Source: Rhodanobacter sp. Root480 (lineage in GTDB: Bacteria > Pseudomonadota > Gammaproteobacteria > Xanthomonadales > Rhodanobacteraceae). From it: a DNA stretch of 64,000 nucleotides. The notes beneath the pieces are model-generated. The model saw only the letters and a program-made list of their open reading frames with translations. It made no database searches and had not been told where the DNA came from. The stretch spans positions 60,245 through 124,244 of the forward strand of contig NZ_LMEX01000001.1 of the NCBI RefSeq assembly GCF_001426645.1. The letters run 5' to 3'. Below, piece by piece: positions 25,371 through 33,610 of this stretch. The stretch's first letter is position 1. Every line of letters starts with the position of its first letter. The position numbers and the translations under genes were made by a program.

Positions 25371-25873
25371 TGGGGCGCGTGCGGCGGTTATGGGCAAACC
25401 TGTGCGGCGGCTGGTTCCAGTTGCGTCGACGCTTCCCGGCTGCGTTGCTGGACGATATGGCCGCAGCGATCACCGAGGGCGAACGTACCCACCTGGGCGA
25501 AATCCGTTTCGTGGTGGAGTCGCGACTGGCGCCGCTGGATGTGTTGGCGGGCCTCGACGCTGCGATGCGTGCCCGGCAGCTGTTCGCGCAGTTGCGGGTG
25601 TGGGACACCGAGCTCAATACAGGCGTGCTGTTCTACGTGCTGATGGCCGAGCACCGCATCGAGATCGTCGTAGACCGTGGCATCGCCGCGACAATGGCGG
25701 CCGACGAGTGGGATGCGATCTGCGCGCGCATTCAGCAGCACTACGCCGGCGGGCGATGGCGCGAGGGCAGCCTCGAAGGCATCGCTCGCGCCAATGTCTT
25801 GCTGGCGCAGCATTTTCCCGGCACCGACCGCGCCAATCCCGACGAGTTGCCGGACCGGCCCGTATTGCTCTGA
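25370..25873 (+). CDS. Second TPM-domain protein
   Basis: 167 aa, no signal peptide evident. The TPM core is visible: ITEGERTHLGEIRFVVESR, VLFYVLMAEHRIEIVVDRG and GRWREGSLEGIARAN. ATG at 25370 shares one base with the TAA of the previous gene, completing a tightly coupled lemA-TPM-TPM operon. Function unknown. The frame extends upstream only as a shadow of the Gly-rich gene. Confidence 0.88.
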   Translation: MGRVRRLWANLCGGWFQLRRRFPAALLDDMAAAITEGERTHLGEIRFVVESRLAPLDVLAGLDAAMRARQLFAQLRVWDTELNTGVLFYVLMAEHRIEIVVDRGIAATMAADEWDAICARIQQHYAGGRWREGSLEGIARANVLLAQHFPGTDRANPDELPDRPVLL

Positions 25874-25934
25874 GCCGGACTCCGGCAAGACGCCTCCATG
25901 GCGGCATGGCGGGTTTACCTGACTGGCGTATCGG

Positions 25935-27890
25935 TCATGCGCCCTTGCCGATGTGCTTTTCCAGAAAGGCCTGCAGACGGTTGTAGAACTCGATGTTGTT
26001 CTTCTCGTCGTAGAAACCGTGGCCTTCGCCAGGCTTGCTCAGCCATTCGTAGGGTTTGTGCGCGGCATCCAGTGCGGCGCGCATCGCCTTGGCTTGCGCG
26101 AACGGTGCGCGCTTGTCGTCCTCGCCGTGGATCAGCAGCACCGGTACGTCGATCTTGTCGGCCAGTTTGTCGGGGGAGTTGGCGGCAAGGTCGGCATCGT
26201 CCTTGCCGATCACCGTCTTGAGGTAGCTGCGACCGGACTCGTTGCTCTTGATGTCGCCCTTCTTGTACATCATGGCCAGGTCGTAGATGCCGGCGTAGCC
26301 GACGGCGCACTTGAACATGCCTGGCGCGCGGATGGTGGTCATCATCGCCGAGTAACCGCCGAAACTGCCGCCGTAAACGCAAATGCGCTGAGGGTCGGCA
26401 TATTTCTCGGCAATCGCCCACTTCACGCCATCGATCAGATCCTGCTGGATGCGGGTGCCCCATTTCAGGTAGCCGGCCTCCAGAAAATCCGCGCCACGGC
26501 CGCCTGAACTGCGATAGTTCACCTGCAGCACCAGATAGCCGCGATTGGCCAGGAACTGTGCGTCGGTGTCGTAGAACCAGTCGTCCTGCACCCCGACCGG
26601 GCCACCGTGTGGCAGCAGGACCATCGGCAGGTTGCGCGGATTGACACCGTTGGGAATCGTCAGAATGGCGTCCAGTTCGACGCCATCATCAGTCCTGAAA
26701 TGCAGTGGCCGTCGCTCGGCCATTTTCGTCGGGTCGATCCACGGCGCCACGGCGAACAGCTTGGTTACCTTGTAGACGTGCGTGTCGATCAGGAAATAGG
26801 TTCCCGGGTCGCGGTCGCTGCTGACCGAAAACAACAGCTTGCCGCCGTCCTCGCTGTAGTTGATGAAATTGACCAGCTTGCCGGGGAACTTCAGGCTGAG
26901 AGCCTGGTGCAATTTGCCTTCTGGCGAGGTGGCGTCAATGTAGGTGACCATCGGCAGGCCGGTGGCGGGTGTCGTGGCAAACGGCCGGTAGGGCAAAGCC
27001 GTCCACTGGATATTTCCGATGCTGCTGAAAGCGTCGCTGGCGAGCGTCTTGCGGTTGCCGCCGTCCTCGTCCTGTTCCACCAGTGAAAGCGGCCCACCGC
27101 CAGCGTCGTATTTGGCGTAGATACGCTTCCCGTCGGGGGTGGGAAATAGCGGGGTAAAGCTGCCCCCGATCGTGGCCGCGCTCAACTGGAGCCAGCCATG
27201 GGGTCCCTGGCGATAGACGACATAATTCCAGCTGTCGTCACGGCCGTACGCATAGACGGCCTGCCCAGCGGCGTCCACCATGAAACTCAATCCACCCACG
27301 CCGATCTTGCCGATCAGTTTCCGGGTATTTCGGCTTGCGTCGACGTCATACAGGGTGCTGTAGTCATTGTTGTCCCAGTTCTGCGTAGCCATGTAGAAGT
27401 GGCCATTGACAGGTGTAGGCAATCCATCGACGAAACCCCAGCCGCGGTCGGTACCGCGCGTCGCCGCCCGCGTGCCGAACTTGCTCTCGAAACCGTACAG
27501 GTAGTCCTGATGCTTGCCATCGATATCGGTGGCGAGGATTTCGCCGGTTCTTACCGGCTTGTCGATCGAACCGTATTGCTTGCCTTTTTCCACCACCAAC
27601 CGGGTATTGCTGACCCACGTGATGCCGGTGGCGAGCTCGTACTTGGGCAGGCGCAGCATGCTTATCGGCCGGGTCATGTCGTCCAGGTCGTAGACCGCCA
27701 ACATGTGCGAGTCGCCGTCGATTTCGTTCATGTTTACCGCCAGGTGCTTGCCGTCTGGCGAGAGCGTCGGCATGGACAGCAACGCGTGACGCGCGAAGTT
27801 CTCGACCGGGATCAGGTCGGTCGCTGCAGCGACGGCAGGCAGCAGCAGGCAAAACGCGGACAGTGCCGTCCGCATGACGCGATGAGACAT
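25935..27890 (-). CDS. S9-family (prolyl oligopeptidase-like) serine peptidase
   Basis: 651 aa. Signal peptide about residues 1-23 (ending AVAAAT), beta-propeller-like N-terminal part about 40-390, and alpha/beta-hydrolase domain from about 410. The catalytic triad is visible: Ser about 509 in GGSFGGYS, Asp about 592 in HGEDD, His about 624 in GEGHGF. Probably a periplasmic oligopeptidase or acylaminoacyl peptidase. Such enzymes are abundant in Xanthomonadales. ATG at 27890 is chosen because it opens directly into the signal peptide. Convergent with the TPM operon. Confidence 0.92.
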   Translation of the reverse strand: MSHRVMRTALSAFCLLLPAVAAATDLIPVENFARHALLSMPTLSPDGKHLAVNMNEIDGDSHMLAVYDLDDMTRPISMLRLPKYELATGITWVSNTRLVVEKGKQYGSIDKPVRTGEILATDIDGKHQDYLYGFESKFGTRAATRGTDRGWGFVDGLPTPVNGHFYMATQNWDNNDYSTLYDVDASRNTRKLIGKIGVGGLSFMVDAAGQAVYAYGRDDSWNYVVYRQGPHGWLQLSAATIGGSFTPLFPTPDGKRIYAKYDAGGGPLSLVEQDEDGGNRKTLASDAFSSIGNIQWTALPYRPFATTPATGLPMVTYIDATSPEGKLHQALSLKFPGKLVNFINYSEDGGKLLFSVSSDRDPGTYFLIDTHVYKVTKLFAVAPWIDPTKMAERRPLHFRTDDGVELDAILTIPNGVNPRNLPMVLLPHGGPVGVQDDWFYDTDAQFLANRGYLVLQVNYRSSGGRGADFLEAGYLKWGTRIQQDLIDGVKWAIAEKYADPQRICVYGGSFGGYSAMMTTIRAPGMFKCAVGYAGIYDLAMMYKKGDIKSNESGRSYLKTVIGKDDADLAANSPDKLADKIDVPVLLIHGEDDKRAPFAQAKAMRAALDAAHKPYEWLSKPGEGHGFYDEKNNIEFYNRLQAFLEKHIGKGA

Positions 27891-28104
27891 CGGTTTTCCC
27901 CTGGTACGTTCCGTGTGAAGGCTTTCGCCGCGACAGGCGCGGCGATCCGGTCGAAGGTGCAACTCGCAAACCTGCCATCCGTCCCACCCCCGGTGGAACC
28001 GGTCTGCTTCGGCGGATTCTAGCCACGGGAAAAGGGGTTCGTAAGTGGGTGTCCGCCTATTCGCGGCCCGCTACACTAGGCAATTGTTTGCCAGCCTGGC
28101 CGCC

Positions 28105-28986
28105 ATGTCCCAGCCCCACATCGTCGCGTTCGACCCGGTTGCCTTTCAGCTTGGTCCGGTCCAGGTCCACTGGTACGGGCTGATGTATCTGCTCGGGTTC
28201 TTCTTCGTGGCGGTGCTGGGCGAGTATCGCCGCCGGCACGGCCGTTTGCCGGTGACCCGCGACGCGCTGGGCGACCTGTTTTTCTACGGCATGATGGGCG
28301 TGATCGTGGGCGGGCGCGTGTGGTACATGCTGTTCTATTACGAGGGTGGCATCGGCTGGATCTGGCGCGATCCGTTGGCGCTGTTCAAGGTGTGGGACGG
28401 CGGCATGAGTTTCCACGGCGGCCTGCTGGGCGTGCTGGCCGCGGGCTGGTGGTGGTCGCGGCGGCAGAGCCTGCATTTCTTCGACACCATCGATTTCGTG
28501 GCGCCGCTGGTGCCGATCGGCCTGGGGCTGGGCCGGCTGGGCAATTTCATCAACGGCGAGCTGTGGGGCAAGCCCACGACGCTGTCGTGGGCCATGATTT
28601 TCCCCAATGCGCATGCGGAGGATGTGGCCTATGCAACCAGCCATCCCGCGCTGTGGCCCACCTTGCAGCAATACGGTGGCCTGCCGCGACATCCATCGCA
28701 GCTGTACGAGATGCTGCTGGAAGGCGTGGCGATGTTTGTCATCGTGTGGCTGGTGTCGTTGAAGCCGCGGCCGCGTTATCTGGTCTCCGGGCTGTTTGCG
28801 CTGCTCTACGGCTGCTTCCGCTTCGCGGTGGAATTCGTGCGTGTGCCCGATCCGCAGCTCGGCTACCTGTTCGGCACGTCGTGGGTGACGATGGGGCAGA
28901 TGCAGTCGCTGCCGCTGATCGTCATCGGCGTGGTGCTGATCGCGATGTCGCGCCGCGCCCCGACGCTGCCGTTGGCGAACGCCTGA
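28105..28986 (+). CDS. lgt: Prolipoprotein diacylglyceryl transferase
   Basis: Lgt adds diacylglycerol from phosphatidylglycerol to the lipobox Cys, the first step of lipoprotein maturation, in the inner membrane. 293 aa with seven predicted membrane segments. [14 protein letters not shown] carries the essential His, and the Lgt signature [15 protein letters not shown] is intact. The ATG at 28105 aligns with the usual N-terminus ([20 protein letters not shown]). An in-frame TTG at 28084 is possible but less likely. A TACACT hexamer at 28072 could be the -10 box. Confidence 0.95.
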   Translation: MSQPHIVAFDPVAFQLGPVQVHWYGLMYLLGFFFVAVLGEYRRRHGRLPVTRDALGDLFFYGMMGVIVGGRVWYMLFYYEGGIGWIWRDPLALFKVWDGGMSFHGGLLGVLAAGWWWSRRQSLHFFDTIDFVAPLVPIGLGLGRLGNFINGELWGKPTTLSWAMIFPNAHAEDVAYATSHPALWPTLQQYGGLPRHPSQLYEMLLEGVAMFVIVWLVSLKPRPRYLVSGLFALLYGCFRFAVEFVRVPDPQLGYLFGTSWVTMGQMQSLPLIVIGVVLIAMSRRAPTLPLANA

Positions 28987-29011
28987 CAGGCGATTCGCCG
29001 CAAAAAAATAT

Positions 29012-29089
29012 TGTAGGAGCGACTTCAGTCGCGATGCTCTCGCTTTGAAGCTCCAGAGCAGAAGCATCGCGACTGAAGTCGCTCCCACA
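29012..29089. repeat. REP-type palindrome, family B copy 3
   Basis: TGTAGGAGCGACTTCAGTCG and, about 38 bp later, CGCGACTGAAGTCGCTCCCACA. Both arms carry the ACT/AGT variant of the core. It occupies the gap between convergent lgt (stop 28986) and the AIM24-like gene (stop 29112), and may act as a bidirectional 3' end. Confidence 0.88.
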
Positions 29090-29111
29090 TTCAGCCCATT
29101 CAGGGGTGGCG

Positions 29112-30128
29112 TCAGAAGTTGCGGTCGCCGCCCAGGATGTCGCCCAGACCGCCCAGGATGGAACCTTCGCCACGCCGCTGACCGCCACCCTGCGGCGCCG
29201 CCGCCAGCATGCGGCCGGCCATGCGCGAGAACGGCAGCGATTGCAGCCAGACCGTGCCGGGGCCGGTCAGCGTGGCCAGGAACATGCCTTCGCCGCCGAA
29301 CAGCATGCTCTTGATGCCGCCTACCGGATGGACGTCCATGCTGACGCCGTCATGGAACGCCACCACGCAGCCGGTATCCACATCCAGCCGCTCGCCCGCC
29401 GCCAGTTCGCGCTGCATCACGGTGCCGCCGGCGTGCACGAAAACCCAGCCGTCGCCTTCGAGTTTCTGCATGATGAAACCCTCGCCGCCGAACAGGCCGG
29501 TGAGGATCTTGCGCTGGAAGAAGATGCCCAACTGCACGCCGCGGGCGCCGGCCAGGAACGCGTCTTTCTGGCAGATCAGCCGGCCACCGTGGTCGGACAG
29601 CTTCATCGCCATCACTGTGCCGGGGTAGGGCGCGGCGAATGCCACCTTGGCCTTGCCCTGGCCGCGATGGGTGAACACGGTGGTGAACAGGCTTTCGCCG
29701 GTGACCACGCGCTTGCCGGCGGAGAGCAGCTTGTCCATCAGGCCGCCGCCGGACTGGCCACTGCTGGCGCCGTCGCCAAACACGGTATCCATCTGCACCG
29801 CCGACTCCTTGTACATCAGTGCGCCGGCCTCGGCGATGGCGCTTTCGCCAGGGTCGAGCTCGATCTCCACGAACTGCATGTCGGTACCCACGATGCGGTA
29901 GTCGATCTCGTCCGCGCGGCTGCCGCTCATCGATGGCGGCATCGGCGGCGGCACGAGGGTGACTTCATCGGCCAGCGCGGCCACGCTGCGGATCGGCTTC
30001 CATTCGGCAAAACCCTCGCTCCAGCAGTAGCCGTCGGGCTGGCGCCGGGCCTGCGCCTTCGCCGCGGTATCGTCGAACGGGCCCAGCCGCTCGGTGTTCT
30101 TGCCGTAACTGAAGTACCACTGCGCCAT
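29112..30128 (-). CDS. GYF_2-AIM24 (TIGR00266-type) protein
   Basis: 338 aa. Residues 1-55 form a GYF_2-like domain ([15 protein letters not shown], then [14 protein letters not shown]). A Pro-rich linker near 60-75 leads to an AIM24/TIGR00266 double-beta-barrel domain (about 80-305: [40 protein letters not shown]), with a Gly-rich tail. Function unknown. AIM24-like proteins are soluble, and the name comes from a yeast mitochondrial protein. ATG at 30128 is favoured because it opens directly into the GYF domain. Divergent from thyA. Confidence 0.87.
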   Translation of the reverse strand: MAQWYFSYGKNTERLGPFDDTAAKAQARRQPDGYCWSEGFAEWKPIRSVAALADEVTLVPPPMPPSMSGSRADEIDYRIVGTDMQFVEIELDPGESAIAEAGALMYKESAVQMDTVFGDGASSGQSGGGLMDKLLSAGKRVVTGESLFTTVFTHRGQGKAKVAFAAPYPGTVMAMKLSDHGGRLICQKDAFLAGARGVQLGIFFQRKILTGLFGGEGFIMQKLEGDGWVFVHAGGTVMQRELAAGERLDVDTGCVVAFHDGVSMDVHPVGGIKSMLFGGEGMFLATLTGPGTVWLQSLPFSRMAGRMLAAAPQGGGQRRGEGSILGGLGDILGGDRNF

Positions 30129-30243
30129 GGCGTCGCTCTCGTCGTTGGAAAAGCCCGAGTCTAAGCCCGGTTCGGACCGTGCGGGAATGGCGCGGGGCGG
30201 TCGTGCGGTTCGCGTAAGGGGCGCCGCCACCTATACTTGCCCG

Positions 30244-31038
30244 ATGCGCGCCTATCTCGACCTGCTCCGCCACGTCCTCGACCATGGCACCGAAAAAAGT
30301 GATCGCACCGGCACCGGCACGCGCAGCGTGTTCGGCTGGCAGATGCGCTTCAACCTGGCGGAAGGTTTTCCGCTGGTCACCACCAAGAAACTGCACCTGA
30401 AATCGATCGTGCACGAGCTGATCTGGTTCCTGCGCGGCGACACCAATATCGGCTACCTGAAAGAACACGGCGTGCGCATCTGGGATGAGTGGGCCGATGC
30501 CGAGGGCAATCTGGGGCCGGTCTACGGCCGGCAGTGGCGGGCGTGGCCTACCGCTGACGGCGAGGCGGTGGACCAGATCCGCTGGGTGGTCGACGAGATC
30601 CGCCGCAATCCCTATTCTCGCCGCCTGATCGTCAGCGCCTGGAACGTGGGCGAACTGCCGAAAATGGCCTTGATGCCCTGCCACACGCTGTTCCAGTTCT
30701 ATGTGGCCGACGGCAAACTCAGCTGCCAGCTGTACCAGCGCTCGGGCGACATCTTCCTGGGCGTGCCGTTCAACATCGCCAGCTACGCCTTGCTCACCCA
30801 CATGGTGGCGCAGGTGTGCGGCCTGCAGGTGGGCGACTTCATCCATACGCTGGGCGACGCGCACCTGTACAACAACCACCTCGAACAGGCGCGCCTGCAG
30901 CTGACGCGCGAGCCGCTGGCGCTGCCGCGGCTGGCATTGAACCCGGCCGTGCGCGAGCTGGGCGATTTCCGTTACGAGGACATCGTCATCGAGGATTACG
31001 TATCGCATCCGGCGATCAAGGCGCCGGTGGCGGTATAG
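30244..31038 (+). CDS. thyA: Thymidylate synthase ThyA
   Basis: ThyA methylates dUMP to dTMP with methylene-tetrahydrofolate, yielding dihydrofolate. 264 aa, exactly the E. coli length. Catalytic Cys is in [31 protein letters not shown] is the dUMP-binding signature. A TATACT hexamer at 30232-30237 ends six bases before the ATG, and there is no Shine-Dalgarno sequence, which suggests a leaderless mRNA. folA follows 122 bp downstream and regenerates the folate used here. Confidence 0.97.
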   Translation: MRAYLDLLRHVLDHGTEKSDRTGTGTRSVFGWQMRFNLAEGFPLVTTKKLHLKSIVHELIWFLRGDTNIGYLKEHGVRIWDEWADAEGNLGPVYGRQWRAWPTADGEAVDQIRWVVDEIRRNPYSRRLIVSAWNVGELPKMALMPCHTLFQFYVADGKLSCQLYQRSGDIFLGVPFNIASYALLTHMVAQVCGLQVGDFIHTLGDAHLYNNHLEQARLQLTREPLALPRLALNPAVRELGDFRYEDIVIEDYVSHPAIKAPVAV

Positions 31039-31160
31039 CGATTCGAGCCGGCGCGCGGCGTCACCGGGGCCGTGTTCATCGCTAGAATGGTGATGCCACG
31101 CGCCGTGTCCGCCGCAGGCTCCTGCCCGATCATCAAACTTTTGCATCCTGGAGTTTCTTC

Positions 31161-31646
31161 ATGGCCATATCGCTGATTGCGGCACTCGACGAGAACTTTG
31201 CCATTGGCCGCAACGGCCAGTTGCCGTGGCACCTGCCGGACGACCTGCGCTGGTTCAAGCAGCTGACCGTGGGCAAGCATGTGTTGATGGGTTACAACAC
31301 CGCCGTATCGATCGGCCGTGCGCTGCCGGACCGTACCAACCTGGTGTTGTCGCGCAAGCACGAGGCACCGTTTCCGGGCCAGATCACCGTGCGCTCGGTG
31401 GAAGAGGCGCAGGCGCTTTGCGGCACCGGGTTGATGGTGATCGGCGGCGGCCAGGTCTTTTCCGAGGCGATGCCCAAGGCCCGCCGCATGTACCTCACCT
31501 GGGTCGGCGCGGCGATCGATGGTGCCGACACGTTTTTCCCCGGCGTGCATTTCAGCGAGTGGACCGAGGTGTCGCGCGTGCACCACGCGGCGGATGCGGA
31601 GCACGCCTACGCCTTCGACATGGTCGAATACCTGCGCAACAGCTGA
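31161..31646 (+). CDS. folA: Dihydrofolate reductase
   Basis: FolA reduces dihydrofolate to tetrahydrofolate with NADPH and is the target of trimethoprim. 161 aa. Motifs: ALDENFAIGRNGQLPWHLPDD, with the conserved Trp and the acidic residue near 27-29, and VIGGGQVFSEAMPKA for NADPH. GGAG lies eight bases before ATG. A TAGAAT hexamer at 31083 may be its own -10 box. The Nudix/ThiE gene starts 14 bp after its stop. Confidence 0.95.
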   Translation: MAISLIAALDENFAIGRNGQLPWHLPDDLRWFKQLTVGKHVLMGYNTAVSIGRALPDRTNLVLSRKHEAPFPGQITVRSVEEAQALCGTGLMVIGGGQVFSEAMPKARRMYLTWVGAAIDGADTFFPGVHFSEWTEVSRVHHAADAEHAYAFDMVEYLRNS

Positions 31647-31660
31647 GCCGGGCCGCCGCC

Positions 31661-32608
31661 GTGCACGTGGTCGCGGCCGCGCTGATCGATGCCGATGGCC
31701 GGCTGCTGCTGGCCCAGCGCCCGCCGGGCAAGCACCTGGCCGGCGCCTGGGAATTCCCCGGTGGCAAGCTCGAAGCGGGCGAGACGCCGCTGGCGGCGCT
31801 GGCGCGCGAACTCGACGAGGAACTGGGCGTGGCCGTGGAACAGGCCACGCCGCTCATCCGCATTCCCTGGCGCTACAACCACCACGAGCTGTTGCTCGAT
31901 GCCTGGCGTGTCACCCGCTGGCGCGGCGAGCCGCGATCACTGGAAGGCCAGGCGTTGCGCTGGCAATTGCCGATCGACGTCGACCAGGCGCAACTGGCAC
32001 CGGCCGATCGCCCGCTGCTGCAGGCGTTGCGGTTGCCCAAGAGTTATCCCATCACGCCGGCCGATGCGCCGCTGGTGCAGCGCGACCATTGGCGCGAACA
32101 GCTGGCCGCCGCCATCGTGCACGGCGAACGCCTGCTGCAACTTCGCCTGCCGCTGTGGCCGCGCGATGAGGTGCGGGAATTGGCAGCGGACTTGTTGCCG
32201 CTGGCCGAACGGTACGGCACCCAACTGTTGTTGAACGAGGATATCGACGGCGCGCGTGCGCTGGGTGTCGGTGTGCACCTGAAATCAGCGCGATTGGCTG
32301 CATTGGCAGGGCGGCCGCTGCCGTGGCATCACGTGGTCGGCGCGAGCTGCCACGATGCGTCGCAATTGGCGCGTGCCGTGACGCTGGGCGCGGATTTCGC
32401 CACGCTGTCGCCGGTGACTGCCACCGCCAGCCACCCGGGCGCCGCGTCGCTGGGCTGGCCCGCGTTCCAGGTGTTGGCTGAAGCGGCCGCGTTGCCGGTC
32501 TATGCGTTGGGCGGCATGGATTCTTCGATGGCGGACGAGGCGCGCTCAGTGGGTGCGCAGGGTGTGGCGGGTATCGGCGGTTTCTGGCCGGCGACCGCGC
32601 ACCTGTAG
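31661..32608 (+). CDS. Nudix hydrolase fused to ThiE-like domain (MutT/TMP-synthase fusion)
   Basis: 315 aa. Residues 1-130 are a MutT-type Nudix domain with a complete box (GGKLEAGETPLAALARELDE, then ELGV). Residues about 135-315 resemble thiamine-phosphate synthase (a TIM barrel), ending VYALGGMD...GVAGIGGFW. Such fusions are widespread in proteobacteria; the MutT part likely sanitises 8-oxo-dGTP, and the ThiE-like part is of uncertain activity. I chose GTG at 31661, since no ATG precedes the Nudix fold. The final Leu codon and TAG stop fall inside a REP element. Confidence 0.88.
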   Translation: MHVVAAALIDADGRLLLAQRPPGKHLAGAWEFPGGKLEAGETPLAALARELDEELGVAVEQATPLIRIPWRYNHHELLLDAWRVTRWRGEPRSLEGQALRWQLPIDVDQAQLAPADRPLLQALRLPKSYPITPADAPLVQRDHWREQLAAAIVHGERLLQLRLPLWPRDEVRELAADLLPLAERYGTQLLLNEDIDGARALGVGVHLKSARLAALAGRPLPWHHVVGASCHDASQLARAVTLGADFATLSPVTATASHPGAASLGWPAFQVLAEAAALPVYALGGMDSSMADEARSVGAQGVAGIGGFWPATAHL

Positions 32609-32679
32609 GAGCGGCTTCAGCCGCGACGCTGTTGTCCCGGTTCCAAGGCAACAGCATCGCGGCTGAAGCCGCTCCTACA
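32604..32679. repeat. REP-type palindrome, family B copy 4 (supplies a stop codon)
   Basis: TGTAGGAGCGGCTTCAGCCG pairs with CGGCTGAAGCCGCTCCTACA across about 34 bp. The TGTAGG at its left edge contains the TAG stop (32606-32608) of the Nudix/ThiE gene. On the other side, darP (minus) ends 10 bp away, so the element forms the shared 3' region of two convergent genes. Confidence 0.88.
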
Positions 32680-32689
32680 AAGTCTGTGT

Positions 32690-33256
32690 CTACAGGGCTT
32701 CGTCGGGCACAGAATCGCTATCACCGTCAGCCGTCAATTCCTTCAGCAACTGGAAAATCTCGCGGTAGGCGCGTGGTGGCTTGTTGGTGTCGCGCTCGCT
32801 GCGGGCCTGACGGATCAGCGAACGCAGGTGCTGCCGGTCCAGCCCGGGATGCTCCGTGATCAGCGCCGACAGCGCGCCCTCGTCCTCGCCCAGCAACTGC
32901 TCGCGCAGCGCTTCCAGCCGGTGCATGGCGGCTTTTTCCTGGCGTTGGCGATCGCGGTTTTCACCCAGTTCGGCGCGCACCGATTCGAACGCCTCGTCGC
33001 CATGCCGACGCATGATCTTGGCCAGGTAGGCCAGTTGCCGCTTGTGTGCGATGTGGGCGGTGATGCGGCGGGTGGTGGCCACTTCGTCGCGCACATCGTC
33101 GGGCAGCTGCAGTTTGGCCAACCGGGTGGGCGGCAGCTCCACCAGCTGCCTGGCCAGGGTCAACGTGGCCAGCGCCTCGCGGCGTTGCTGGGTGCGGCTG
33201 GGGCCGTAGTCCTCGTCGGACAGTTCGGTCTGGTTGCGGCTGCGGCTGGGGCTCAC
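32690..33256 (-). CDS. darP: Ribosome biogenesis factor DarP (YjgA)
   Basis: 188 aa, all-helical, highly charged. YjgA/DarP associates with late 50S precursors and helps build the peptidyl-transferase centre. Recognisable: SRTQQRREALATLTLARQLV, VRDEVATTRRITAHIAHKRQ, LAKIMRR and LRSLIRQARSERDTNKPPRA. No signal or membrane segment. DUF1653 follows upstream on the same strand, 19 bp away. In many gammaproteobacteria yjgA is next to pmbA (tldE), as here. Confidence 0.92.
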   Translation of the reverse strand: MSPSRSRNQTELSDEDYGPSRTQQRREALATLTLARQLVELPPTRLAKLQLPDDVRDEVATTRRITAHIAHKRQLAYLAKIMRRHGDEAFESVRAELGENRDRQRQEKAAMHRLEALREQLLGEDEGALSALITEHPGLDRQHLRSLIRQARSERDTNKPPRAYREIFQLLKELTADGDSDSVPDEAL

Positions 33257-33275
33257 GGTGTATTCCTGTGGTGGG

Positions 33276-33494
33276 TCAGGTGTCGGCTTGTTCGAGGGCG
33301 AAGCGTGCCACCGGCGCGCCGTTCACCTCGATGATTTCGCTGAACATCGCGGCCGGTCGTACCCACAGGCCGCGCTCGCCGTAGAGCGCCTGGTAGACGA
33401 CCAACGGTTCCATCGTCTCGCTGTGGCGGGCGGTGCCCAGCACGCGATACGGCTGGCCCTTGTAGTGGCGGTAGACGCCGGCGACTACAGTCAT
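33276..33494 (-). CDS. DUF1653 family small protein
   Basis: 72 aa. Family motif: GVYRHYKGQPYRVLGTARHS, then EPLVVYQALYGERGLWVRP, typical of DUF1653 (an SH3-like small barrel of unknown role). ATG at 33494 is used because the frame upstream of it has no family resemblance. It is the first gene of a two-gene unit with darP and diverges from pmbA. Confidence 0.87.
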   Translation of the reverse strand: MTVVAGVYRHYKGQPYRVLGTARHSETMEPLVVYQALYGERGLWVRPAAMFSEIIEVNGAPVARFALEQADT

Positions 33495-33610
33495 GGCGGT
33501 GTCCTGCTTTCGGCTGGCGCGCTTTTCATTTGACCGCGTCGACCCCATGTCGGGCTGTCGAGCGGTTGCGAACCGTGCATTCTACCCTCTTCAAATTGCA
33601 GGAAACCGAT

